A DNA stretch of 64,000 nucleotides from contig JAHBWG010000009.1 in the NCBI GenBank assembly GCA_019637095.1, positions 62,001 to 126,000 of the forward strand, given 5' to 3'. The stretch comes from Sandaracinaceae bacterium. GTDB taxonomy: Bacteria; Myxococcota_A; Polyangia; Polyangiales; Sandaracinaceae. Numbering within the stretch: position 1 is the first letter of the stretch; the number at the start of each line of letters is the position of its first letter. The notes under the pieces were generated by a model. The model was not told the DNA's origin. It saw nothing but the letters and a program-made list of their open reading frames with translations, and did not search any database. Shown piece by piece: positions 56,753-64,000 of this stretch. The position numbers and the translations under genes were made by a program.

Positions 56753-57604
56753 TCACTCGCTCAGGACGGGCAGGAGCGGGCGCAGCGAGTGGATGAGGAG
56801 CGGCTCGGCGAGGAAGAGCACGATGAACGGCACGAGCACGACCACGACGGCGGCGAGCGGGCCGACGCGGGCCATGCGCGCGGTCGCGGTCATCGCCCAG
56901 AGCAAGGCCATCAGCGGCAGGATCGACAACACCTCCGCGCCGAGGCGGAGCGAGTCGCCCGGCTCGAGCGGCAGCAACCAGACGATGAGCTGCAACAGCA
57001 GGCCGGTGCGGCCGCCCAGGACGAGGAGCCAGCCGCGGTAGAGCAGCACCTGGCGCGTCGGCTGCGCGTCGCTCGGCTGGCCGTACGCCTTGGTCAGGCT
57101 GAGGTACGGCGCGGCCATCACGAGCAGCTTCGCCGCGCCGATCAAGAGGCCGAGGCCGAGCGCCTGCGCGACGTCGAGCGCGTGCTCCAAGGCGCTCGGT
57201 GTGCCGATCGGGTGCACCTCGCCGAGCGGGCCGAACCGCAAGAGGTGCGTGAACGGGACGACGCCGGCGAGCGCGGCGATCGGCAGCACGGTGACGAGCG
57301 CGAAGGTGACGCCGCGGCGCCACTCGCCGCGCGTGAACTTCACCGCGGTGCGCGTGGGCGAGAAGGCGTCCGCGAGCGTACCGAAGAGACGCGCCGCAAC
57401 GTCCTTTGCTTCATCCGCCCATGGGACGGGCGGCATCGGGTCGCGCAGGAGGCACGCGTGGCACCGCTGCACCGCACCGTGCCAGCAAGCGAGGCATACG
57501 TAGGTGCCGCACCGGGGGCAGGTCACGAGCGCGGACCTGTCCGGGTGCTCGCCGCAGGTGGAGCCCTCCGGCGCGGCCTCCACCGGATCGTCGTCGTCGC
57601 TCAT
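56753..57604 (-). CDS. Zinc-finger, Yip1-like membrane protein, 283 aa
   Basis: The N-terminal 55 residues hold a B-box-like zinc site (CGEHPDRSALVTCPRCGTYVCLAC and nearby CHAC). After a linker come about five hydrophobic helices (FALVTVLPIAALAGVV, LLIGAAKLLVMAAPYL, and others), similar to Yip1-type proteins. Its ATG overlaps the E2 stop codon by 4 bases. A soluble zinc domain joined to a membrane bundle suggests a docking or regulatory role for the dehydrogenase, but that is inference. Confidence 0.8.
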   Translation of the reverse strand: MSDDDDPVEAAPEGSTCGEHPDRSALVTCPRCGTYVCLACWHGAVQRCHACLLRDPMPPVPWADEAKDVAARLFGTLADAFSPTRTAVKFTRGEWRRGVTFALVTVLPIAALAGVVPFTHLLRFGPLGEVHPIGTPSALEHALDVAQALGLGLLIGAAKLLVMAAPYLSLTKAYGQPSDAQPTRQVLLYRGWLLVLGGRTGLLLQLIVWLLPLEPGDSLRLGAEVLSILPLMALLWAMTATARMARVGPLAAVVVVLVPFIVLFLAEPLLIHSLRPLLPVLSE

Positions 57605-59007
57605 GCCATCTCGAGGAACAGCCGATCCGGGTCCTCGACGTAGCCGATGATGTCGTAGGCGAACGCGGCGCCGACGTGGCCGTCGACGATGCGGTGATCG
57701 AACGAGAGGCTCAGGAGCATCACGTCGCCGACGACGATCTCGCCGTTCCTCACGACGGGCTTCTGCTTGATCTGGTGGACGCCGAGGATGCCGACCTCGG
57801 GGTGGTTGAGGATCGGGGTCGCGAACAGGCCGCCGTCCTTGCCGAGGCTCGTGATGGTGAAGGTCGAGCCGCGCAGGTCCTCGGTGGCGATCGTGCCGTC
57901 CTTCGCGGCCTGGCCGAGCCGCGCGATCTCGGCGGCGATCTCGAGGATGCTCTTGCGGTCCGCGTCCTTCACGACGGGGACCATGAGGCCCATGTCGGTC
58001 GAGGCGGCGATGCCGACGTTGTAGTAGCGGCGATAGACGAGCTCGTTGGTCGACTCGTCGAGCGCGGAGTTGAGGACCGGCGCGCGCTTGAGCGCGGCGA
58101 CGACCGCCTTGACGATGAACGGCAAGAACGTGAGCTTGACGCCGGCCTTCTCGGCGGCGGGCGTCAGGCGCGCGCGCAGCGCCTTGAGCGCGCCGACGTC
58201 GCACTCCTCGACGAAGGTGAAGTGCGCCGCCGTGTTCTTCACGAGCTGCATGCGCTCGGCGATCTTGCGGCGCACGCCGACGAAGGGCTTGCGGTCCTCG
58301 AGCGCGCGCTGCTCGGGCGAGGGCGCCTCGATCGCGATCGGGGCGCGCGCGGCGGCGGGCGCGCGCGCGGCAGCGGCGGGCGCCGGGGCGGGGGCCGGAG
58401 CGCCGCCGCGATCGGAGTACGCGCCCACGTCCTCCTTGGTCACGCGGCCGCGCGGCCCGGTGCCCGGGACGTGGCGCAGGTCGACCCCGAGGTCCCGCGC
58501 GAGCTTGCGCGTCGCGGGCGTAGCGAGCGGCTTCGGGTCGAAGTGGTCCGCGGCGTCGGCCGCGATCGCCGCGACCGCCGGCGTGCCCGGCTCGGTGCGC
58601 GTGAGGAAGCCCGTGCCCGGCAGCGTCTCCTTGATGTCGCCGACGGCGGTCGCGGCGGGGCCGTCGACCTTCACCGTCGGCGCCGTCTTCGCCGGCGCCG
58701 GCGGCGCGGCGACCGGCGGCGGAGGCGGCGGCGCCGCGTGCTTCACGGTGGCCGGCCCGCTCGCGCCGTTGACGGCGAGCGTCACGATCACGCTGCCGAC
58801 GGGGACGACGTCGCCGACGCCCGCGCGCACCTCCTCGATGCGGCCGGTCTTGGGCGCGCCGATGGTGACGGTGGCCTTGTCGGTCATCACCTCGACCATC
58901 GGATCGTCCTCGCGGACCTCCTGGCCGGGGCTGACCAACCAGCTCACGATCTCGCCCTCCATCACGCCTTCGCCGATGTCGGGCAGCTTGAACTCGAACA
59001 GCGACAT
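57601..59007 (-). CDS. Dihydrolipoyllysine-residue acyltransferase (E2)
   Basis: The lipoyl domain has the acceptor K44 in MTDKA. A Pro/Ala hinge follows, then an E3-binding domain (ATPATRKLARDLGVDLRHVP...GPRGRVTKEDV) and the catalytic domain with the HxxxDG motif (HRIVDG at 438-443). At 468 residues it has one lipoyl domain. It transfers the acyl group to CoA within a 2-oxoacid dehydrogenase complex; the substrate could be pyruvate or a branched-chain 2-oxoacid. It lies 15 bases downstream of E1 beta. Confidence 0.92.
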   Translation of the reverse strand: MSLFEFKLPDIGEGVMEGEIVSWLVSPGQEVREDDPMVEVMTDKATVTIGAPKTGRIEEVRAGVGDVVPVGSVIVTLAVNGASGPATVKHAAPPPPPPVAAPPAPAKTAPTVKVDGPAATAVGDIKETLPGTGFLTRTEPGTPAVAAIAADAADHFDPKPLATPATRKLARDLGVDLRHVPGTGPRGRVTKEDVGAYSDRGGAPAPAPAPAAAARAPAAARAPIAIEAPSPEQRALEDRKPFVGVRRKIAERMQLVKNTAAHFTFVEECDVGALKALRARLTPAAEKAGVKLTFLPFIVKAVVAALKRAPVLNSALDESTNELVYRRYYNVGIAASTDMGLMVPVVKDADRKSILEIAAEIARLGQAAKDGTIATEDLRGSTFTITSLGKDGGLFATPILNHPEVGILGVHQIKQKPVVRNGEIVVGDVMLLSLSFDHRIVDGHVGAAFAYDIIGYVEDPDRLFLEMA

Positions 59008-59022
59008 GGACGCCTCGTCTCT

Positions 59023-59997
59023 CTAGAAGGCCGCGGTGCTCGCGAGCGCGGGCGCGATCCGGTGCGCGAGCGGGAGATACTCGTTCTCGAGCGTGTACGG
59101 GAACGGCGTGTCCCAGCCGGTCACGCGCGCGGGCGGGGCCTCGAGGTGCAAGAACGCTTGCTCCATCACGCGCTGCACGATCTCGGCGCCGAACCCGCAG
59201 GTCTTCGGGGCCTCGTGCACGACGACGAGCCGGCCGGTCTTCTTCACGCTCTCTACGATCGTGTCGACGTCGAGCGGCCAGAGCGTGCGCAGGTCGATGA
59301 CCTCCGCGTCGACGCCCTCGCCGCTGACGTGCTCGGCCGCCGCGAGCGACTCGTAGACCATGGCGCCCCAGCTCACGACGGTCACCGCCCGGCCCTCGCG
59401 CACCACCTTGGCGCGCCCGAGCGGCACCTCGTAGTCGCCCTCGGGCACGTCCATCTTCACCGCCCGGTAGACGCGCTTGGGCTCCATGAAGAGGACCGGA
59501 TCGTCGTCGCGGATCGAGGCGAGCAAGAGGCCCTTCGCGTCGTAGGGGTTGCTCGGGCACACCACCTTGAGGCCCGCCGTGTGGATGAAGAGCGACTCCG
59601 GCGACTGCGAGTGATAGAGGCCGCCGCGGATGCCGCCGCCGACCGGGGTGCGGATGACGATCGGGCAGGCGTACTCGCCGCCCGAGCGCCAGCGCATCTT
59701 GGCCGCCTCGCTGACGATCTGGTCGAACGCGGGGAAGATGAAGTCCGCGAACTGGATCTCGGGCACCGGGCGCAGGCCGTAGAGGGCCATGCCGATCGCG
59801 GTGCCGATGATGCCGCCCTCGGCGAGCGGCGTGTCGATCACGCGGTCCTCGCCGAACTCGTCGTAGAGGCCCTCGGTGACGCGGAACACGCCGCCGACCT
59901 TGCCGACGTCCTCGCCGAGCACGACGACGCGATCGTCGCGCCGCATCTCGCCGGCGAGCGCCTGGTTGATCGCCTGGACCATGGTGAGCTGAGCCAT
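59023..59997 (-). CDS. 2-oxoacid dehydrogenase E1 beta subunit
   Basis: The beta subunit of the heterotetrameric E1. LGEDVGKVGGVFRVTEGLYDEFG, DTPLAEGGIIGTAIGMALYG, EIQFADFIFPAFDQIVSE and RTPVGGGIRGGLYHSQSPE are full family blocks, including the conserved GEDVG Glu and the substrate-channel residues. At 324 residues it is complete and looks fully functional. It needs an alpha subunit to bind thiamine diphosphate, so its partner is the unusual E1 alpha next to it or another alpha elsewhere. Confidence 0.93.
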   Translation of the reverse strand: MAQLTMVQAINQALAGEMRRDDRVVVLGEDVGKVGGVFRVTEGLYDEFGEDRVIDTPLAEGGIIGTAIGMALYGLRPVPEIQFADFIFPAFDQIVSEAAKMRWRSGGEYACPIVIRTPVGGGIRGGLYHSQSPESLFIHTAGLKVVCPSNPYDAKGLLLASIRDDDPVLFMEPKRVYRAVKMDVPEGDYEVPLGRAKVVREGRAVTVVSWGAMVYESLAAAEHVSGEGVDAEVIDLRTLWPLDVDTIVESVKKTGRLVVVHEAPKTCGFGAEIVQRVMEQAFLHLEAPPARVTGWDTPFPYTLENEYLPLAHRIAPALASTAAF

Positions 59998-60020
59998 CGC
60001 TTCTTCTTCCGTCCTTGGGC

Positions 60021-60935
60021 TTAGCCGCGAGCCTCGGCGAGCTGCGCCCGGAGGTGCTCCGGGAGCTCGCCGTACACGTCCTCGAACAGCGTGGAGAGGT
60101 CCGGACGCCCCGCTCGGTCCGCCGCGGCGAGCGCGCTCGCGAGCTCGTTCTCGAACCGCGCCCCGAGGCTCGCCGCGCGCTCCGCGCCGAGCGCCGCGAC
60201 GGCGCGCGCGTGCGCCTCGTCGTCGGCGCCGAGCTCGAGGTCGAGCACCGTGGCGCCCTCCCCGCGCAGGGCGCGCTCGAGCGCCTCGCGCAGCGCCGCC
60301 TCGACCGCGTCGGCGTCGCTCCCGTCGCAGCGCGCCTCGAACAGACCGTACGCGATCGCGTGCTCGGCCGCGCCCGCCTGGCCGGCGCGTACGCGGCACG
60401 CGAACACCACCGGCGCCTTCATCACGCCCGCGAAGTTGAGCGCGGTGTGGAAGTCCGCCGCGTCCACCTCGGGCGCGTCGAGGAGCGCCACGCACGCGAG
60501 CTCCTCACCGCGGGTGCGCGCCGCCCACGCGACGCCGACCGCGTGCGGCAGGTGCGTCGCGGCGGGGGCGCTCGAGGACGCGATGCGCAGCGCGCGCGCC
60601 GACACGCCCGCCGGCGCCTCGCGCCCGCGCAGCGGGTCGTTCGCGTCGGCGAAGACGCGGTGCACGAACGTGTCGAGGCGCATGCCGCGCAGCGCCGCCA
60701 CCGGCCAGTCGCTCGCGCCGGGGAACACCCAGTCGGTCGGCGAGAGCGCGGCGATCACCCCGACGAGCGCGGCCTCACGTCCGGTCGCGCGCGGCAAGAA
60801 GCCGATCGTGCCCGCGTCCCCGAGCGCGGCGAGCCGCTCGTCGATCACGCGCAGCCGCACGATCGCCTCGGCGTGCGCCGAGGCCGCCTCGCGCGTGCCC
60901 GCGCTCGTGCTCGCCCCTACGTCCATGTCCGTCAT
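60021..60935 (-). CDS. E1-alpha-like subunit with a degraded cofactor site
   Basis: A 304-residue protein with the E1 alpha fold (PRATGREAALVGVIAALSPTDWVFP, LRGMRLDTFVHRVFADANDPLRGRE, DFHTALNFAGVMKAPVVFAC). The thiamine-diphosphate motif GDG...NN is missing: where GDGA is expected it reads LDAP, and the NNQWAIS segment reads VRAGQAG-like (RVRAGQA). The YREHG and AHSTSDD segments are also replaced. It is also about 60-100 residues shorter than usual. It shares a 4-base overlap with lipA and lies 23 bases before E1 beta, so it is under selection to stay. It may be a structural partner or a regulator. Confidence 0.85.
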   Translation of the reverse strand: MTDMDVGASTSAGTREAASAHAEAIVRLRVIDERLAALGDAGTIGFLPRATGREAALVGVIAALSPTDWVFPGASDWPVAALRGMRLDTFVHRVFADANDPLRGREAPAGVSARALRIASSSAPAATHLPHAVGVAWAARTRGEELACVALLDAPEVDAADFHTALNFAGVMKAPVVFACRVRAGQAGAAEHAIAYGLFEARCDGSDADAVEAALREALERALRGEGATVLDLELGADDEAHARAVAALGAERAASLGARFENELASALAAADRAGRPDLSTLFEDVYGELPEHLRAQLAEARG

Positions 60936-61876
60936 TCGATCACTCTCAGGTGCGTGCGCTTGCCGTAGCGATCCTCGAAGGGCGCCGCCGGCTCGCCGCG
61001 CAAGATCCCCTGCAAGAAGGCTTCCGCGGCGCGGTAGCTCGAGCGCACGAGGGGGCCCGACGCGACGTAGCGGAAGCCGAGCTCGAGCCCGCGCTCGCGG
61101 TAGCGCTCGAACTCCGCCGGCTCGACGAAGCGGGCGACCTCCGCGTGCTTGGGCGAGGGGCGCAGGTACTGCCCGATGGTGAGCACGTCGAGCTCGACCT
61201 CGCGCAGCCGCGCCATCGCGTCGAAGACCTCCTCCTCGGTCTCGCCGCAGCCGACCATCAGCGAGGTCTTGAGCACGCTCGCGCCCGCGTCACGAGCGGC
61301 ACGCAGCACGCCCACCGATCGATCCCACGAGCAGCGTGCGTCGCGCATGTGGCGCTGGAGGCGCGGGACGACCTCGACGTTGTGCGCGAACACGTCCGGC
61401 GCGCCATCGCGCACCACCGTCGCGACGTCCTTGCCGACCCCCGCGAAGTCGCCGACGAGCGTCTCGACGAGCATGTCCGGGCGGTGGTGCTTGATCCGGC
61501 GGACGGTCGCGGCGACGTGGGCGGCGCCGCCGTCGAGCAGGTCGTCGCGGTCCACCATCGTCAAGACCACGTACGCGAGGTCGAGCTCCGCGAGCGCGCG
61601 CGCCACGTTCTCGGGCTCGCGCGGGTCGACGAGCCCGCCCGGATCACCCGTGTTGACGGCGCAGAACCGGCAGCCGCGCGTGCACGTCTCGCCGAGGATC
61701 ATGATCGTGGCGGTGCCCTCGCCCCAGCACTCGCCGATGTTCGGACAGCGCGCCTCCTCGCACACGGTGTGCAAGTCGAGCTGACGCAGGGTGCTCTTGA
61801 TGCGGCCGTACCGCTCGCCGCCGGGGAGGCGGACCTTCAGCCACTCGGGCTTGCGTTGGCTCACGGGGGGGGACAT
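60932..61876 (-). CDS. lipA: Lipoyl synthase
   Basis: A radical-SAM enzyme that inserts two sulfurs into octanoyl groups to form lipoyl cofactor. The auxiliary cluster motif is CEEARCPNIGEC (C39, C44, C50); the radical-SAM motif is CTRGCRFC (C65, C69, C72); the C-terminal RSSY is in VRSSYRAAEAF. At 314 residues it is complete. The ATG at 61876 is followed at once by eight C (codons 2-4). It is the first gene of the lipoate/dehydrogenase operon, supplying the cofactor for the E2 in the same transcript. Confidence 0.95.
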   Translation of the reverse strand: MSPPVSQRKPEWLKVRLPGGERYGRIKSTLRQLDLHTVCEEARCPNIGECWGEGTATIMILGETCTRGCRFCAVNTGDPGGLVDPREPENVARALAELDLAYVVLTMVDRDDLLDGGAAHVAATVRRIKHHRPDMLVETLVGDFAGVGKDVATVVRDGAPDVFAHNVEVVPRLQRHMRDARCSWDRSVGVLRAARDAGASVLKTSLMVGCGETEEEVFDAMARLREVELDVLTIGQYLRPSPKHAEVARFVEPAEFERYRERGLELGFRYVASGPLVRSSYRAAEAFLQGILRGEPAAPFEDRYGKRTHLRVIE

Positions 61877-62002
61877 GCGCCGCCGCTTACTTACGAACCC
61901 GCACCCGAGCGTGTCAACTCGGCGAGTGCGTTCGAACGCCGGGCGCGGCCGGGCGGGCGCGGAACTGGAATGGATCGGGGCCCGAGCGGGTATCCTCGCG
62001 CG

Positions 62003-62776
62003 GTGGCAGGGCGGAGCAAGGCACCGATCGCGGTGGCGGTGGTGGTGATCGTCGGCTTGCTCGTGGGCGCGCCGATCGGCGCGTGGCTCGCGCGCGGCGC
62101 GATCGCGACCGCGATGGCGCGCGGCGAGCTCGAGGCGCGCGGGCTGACGTGCGACTCGCGGCTGTCGGTGTCGCCGAACGCGACGCTGTCGCGCGCGACG
62201 GTGGGCCCGGTGCGCTGCACGCGCGCGAGCGGCGTGGTCGAGGCGATCGAGCTGCTGTCGGACTTCACGGTCGAGCTCGACGGGACGGAGCCCGCCTCGG
62301 TGCGCGGTGACTCGCTGCGCCTCGTGCTGCGACCCGCGAACGTGCGCGGCGGCGAGGGCTGGGCGAGCGCGCTGTCGCGCGTGCGGCTCGAGCAGGAGAT
62401 GGCCGCGGTGCTCAAGAGCCTGAGCGAGCTGGCGTCGATGGACGTGCCGGACACGCGGATCGCGCGCGTGGAGGTCGTGCGCGGCGGGACGTCGCTCGGG
62501 CACGCGGAGCAGCTCGCGCTGACGCCGCGCGACGGAGGGCTCGGCCTCTCGCTCGCGAGCGCGCGGTTCGCCGCGGGGCCGATGGGCGTCGGGCAGCTCG
62601 CGCTCACGGGGGTGACCGGGGAGGCCGCACCAGCGGAGGTCACGCTGCGGGGCCGCGCGAGCGCGCGGGCGGGCGTCGCGGTCATCTTCACGGTCGAGCG
62701 CCAGGGGCCGTTCACCGTGGAGGCGCGCGGGCTCGACGGCGCCTCGCCGAGCTTCCGGCTGGCCGGCGAGCTTTGA
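62003..62776 (+). CDS. Membrane-anchored beta-rich protein, 257 aa
   Basis: An N-terminal signal-anchor helix (APIAVAVVVIVGLLVGAPIGAWLA) is followed by a long periplasmic region of alternating strands with many charged residues (VRLEQEMAAVLKSLSELAS, TRIARVEVVRGGTSLGHAEQ). It may resemble lipid-transport (AsmA-like) domains, but I cannot name a family. GTG at 62003 is preferred, as TATCCT lies 6 bases upstream; an in-frame ATG is at 61970. Confidence 0.68.
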   Translation: MAGRSKAPIAVAVVVIVGLLVGAPIGAWLARGAIATAMARGELEARGLTCDSRLSVSPNATLSRATVGPVRCTRASGVVEAIELLSDFTVELDGTEPASVRGDSLRLVLRPANVRGGEGWASALSRVRLEQEMAAVLKSLSELASMDVPDTRIARVEVVRGGTSLGHAEQLALTPRDGGLGLSLASARFAAGPMGVGQLALTGVTGEAAPAEVTLRGRASARAGVAVIFTVERQGPFTVEARGLDGASPSFRLAGEL

Positions 62777-62854
62777 GCCTTCCGCCCCGCTCTCCTGGGG
62801 GCGGCGCGTGCGCAGTTGTTCGTGCGCGCGGGCGCGAGTCGATACGCTTCGCTC

Positions 62855-63577
62855 GTGGATCGCGACGCGTTCGAAGAGGCGCTCCTCGGCGTGATGGAGC
62901 AGAAGCAGCACTGGGCCTGGCCGCGCTTCACGGCGGGCGAGGTCGCCGCCGACCGGCTGCACGTGCACCTCGAGCAGGAGTACGCGGTCTACGTGCGTGA
63001 CTTCCCGGTCCTCGTCGCGCGAGCCTACGTGCAGTGCCCGATCGCGGCGGTGCGGCGCGAGCTCGCGGAGAACATCTACGAGGAGGAGACGGGCGGGCTG
63101 GTCGCCGGCCGTCCGCACCCGGAGCTGTTCCTCGAGTACCCGCGCGGGCTGGGGATGGATCTCGCGCGCTTCGACGCGGTGGAGCTGTTACCTGGCGCCG
63201 CCGCCTATCGCGCCTTGCTGGACGACGCGACGCAGGCGCGCGGCTGGTCGGTGGCGGCGGCCGTCACGACCCTGTTCGTCGAGGGCACGGCGCACGAGCG
63301 CAGCGTGCTCGACCCGAGCGCCCCGCCGCGGCCGGAGCCGCCTCTCGAGGAGCACCCGCTCGTCGTCCACTACGGCCTGCCGCTCGAGCACCTCGCGCTC
63401 ACCAAGGCGCACCGCCGCGTCGAAGGAGAGCACCGCGCCGCCGCGTGGCGCGTGATGCTCGAGCACGTCCCCGCCGCCTCGCGCGAGCTCGTCGTGGCGG
63501 CGATGGAGGAGACGCTCGCGGCGTGGCTCGCCTACCGCGACGACGTCGCGGCGGCCGTCGGCCTCGCGCGGCCCTGA
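62855..63577 (+). CDS. Heme-oxygenase-like (TenA/PqqC-fold) protein, 240 aa
   Basis: An all-helical fold with acidic and His residues spaced as in diiron oxygenases of the TenA/CADD/PqqC group: HLEQEYAVYVRDFPVL, ELAENIYEEETGG, HYGLPLEHLALTKAHRRVEGEH. A metal oxygenase role is plausible but unproven. The GTG at 62855 is supported by a TACGCT box 6 bases upstream; a TTG at 62816 would add 13 residues and a poor N-terminus. It precedes a secretin gene. Confidence 0.75.
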   Translation: MDRDAFEEALLGVMEQKQHWAWPRFTAGEVAADRLHVHLEQEYAVYVRDFPVLVARAYVQCPIAAVRRELAENIYEEETGGLVAGRPHPELFLEYPRGLGMDLARFDAVELLPGAAAYRALLDDATQARGWSVAAAVTTLFVEGTAHERSVLDPSAPPRPEPPLEEHPLVVHYGLPLEHLALTKAHRRVEGEHRAAAWRVMLEHVPAASRELVVAAMEETLAAWLAYRDDVAAAVGLARP

Positions 63578-63611
63578 CGCGCGCCACGGAGCGCAGTATC
63601 TTCTTCTCCGT

Positions 63612-64000
63612 ATGCCCTCGTGGCTCACCGGACGCGCCGCCCCGCTCGTCGGCGCGCTCAGCGTGCTCGCGGCGCTCGCGGCGCTCGCGATCGGCGCGCC
63701 CGCCGCCGCGCAGCCGTCGCGCTCGCCCGGGCGCGTGGACGTGTCCTTCGACGACACCCCGCTCGTCGAGGTGGTGCGCTACGTCGCGCGCGTCACGGGC
63801 CGCCGCTTCGTGCTGACGGGCGCGGTGCGCGACGTGCGCGTCACGATCGTGTCGGGGCGACCGGTCACGCCGGCGCAGCTCTACGACGGGCTCATCGCCG
63901 CGCTCGCGGCGCACGGGCTGACGATCGTCCGCTCCGGCGCGTACGACCACGTCGTGCCGGCCGAGGGCGTCGAGGGCCGGCCCGTCCCCGTCGAGACCGA
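63612..64000 (+). CDS. Type II secretion secretin-like protein (5' part only)
   Basis: The first 129 codons are in the window. A signal peptide (to about APAAAQ) is followed by VDVSFDDTPLVEVVRYVARVTGRRFVLT and VRVTIVSGRPVTPAQLYDGLIAAL, the N0 domain of GspD-type secretins, which forms the periplasmic ring of the secretion channel. The gene continues off the right edge, so type II or type IV pilus identity cannot be settled. TATCTT lies 9 bases before the ATG. Confidence 0.85.
   Translation, partial: MPSWLTGRAAPLVGALSVLAALAALAIGAPAAAQPSRSPGRVDVSFDDTPLVEVVRYVARVTGRRFVLTGAVRDVRVTIVSGRPVTPAQLYDGLIAALAAHGLTIVRSGAYDHVVPAEGVEGRPVPVET

Overview
This window is very GC-rich DNA (by eye about 70% or more) packed with genes on both strands. 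No gap between genes exceeds 300 bases. It looks chromosomal and comes from a member of the Myxococcota, probably a Polyangia/Sandaracinus-like lineage (inference). Support for this is a MYXO-CTERM-like tail (GCSC, membrane helix, RRRR) on an exported amidase, many Cys-rich and Asp/Ala-rich lipoproteins including a MopE-like metal-binding repeat protein, receptor-type Ser/Thr kinases with HRDVSP catalytic loops, an ECF42 sigma factor and a giant NB-ARC/TPR regulator. I see no rRNA, tRNA, CRISPR array, insertion sequence or prophage.

Layout. 1-5.1 kb: gyrB (its last few codons lie outside the window), small envelope proteins and a polytopic membrane protein. 5.1-9.4 kb: an enoyl-CoA-reductase-like SDR, a secreted Cys-rich lipoprotein and a class V aminotransferase. 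9.4-16.4 kb, all on the minus strand: a tandem GNAT, a Ser/Thr kinase whose tail is frameshifted, a tetraheme lipoprotein, an M48 protease coupled to bpt, and small secreted proteins. 16.5-25.3 kb: an NB-ARC/TPR/winged-helix regulator, TerB-like, GntR, lipoproteins, MopE-like, a desaturase, hemolysin III and a CoA-binding protein. 25.3-32.7 kb: exported lipoproteins (one with a thioredoxin/DUF255 fold), PaiB-like, a lipid kinase, an epoxide-hydrolase-like protein and a beta-helix protein. 32.8-36.5 kb: hrcA-grpE-dnaK. 36.5-41.2 kb: an NAD-glutamate dehydrogenase, methyltransferase and esterase operon. 41.3-49.5 kb: a PGRP amidase, a VWA lipoprotein, ECF42 with its DGPF partner, murB-serS and DUF1517. 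49.5-50.2 kb: a vapBC-type toxin-antitoxin pair. 50.3-56.7 kb: a YkgJ protein, a coiled-coil membrane protein, mutY with a second Ser/Thr kinase, and an iodotyrosine-deiodinase-like nitroreductase. 56.7-61.9 kb: a lipA-E1alpha-E1beta-E2 operon that ends in a zinc-finger membrane protein. 62-64 kb: a small anchored protein, a heme-oxygenase-like protein and the start of a secretin.

The points most worth following up are these. (i) The E1alpha-like subunit in the lipoate/2-oxoacid dehydrogenase operon has lost the thiamine-diphosphate-binding motif. (ii) About twenty start codons sit 6-7 bases after a TAnnnT-like box, and for gyrB and hrcA this is accompanied by a good -35, which points to widespread leaderless transcription and helps fix several GTG starts. 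(iii) A perfect 9-bp dyad overlaps the hrcA -35 in place of a CIRCE element. (iv) A family of short hairpin repeats sits at gene 3' ends. (v) A nitroreductase keeps the Glu/Tyr/Lys spacing of iodotyrosine deiodinase.

Working relations. lipA supplies lipoylation for the E2 encoded in the same operon. hrcA, grpE and dnaK form the heat-shock cluster without dnaJ. bpt and the M48 protease overlap by 4 bases, linking N-degron tagging with membrane proteolysis. The DGPF protein precedes its ECF42 sigma factor. Many pairs overlap by 4 bases (ATGA or GTGA), so translational coupling is common. All family assignments rest on recognising motifs by reading; no database search was run.
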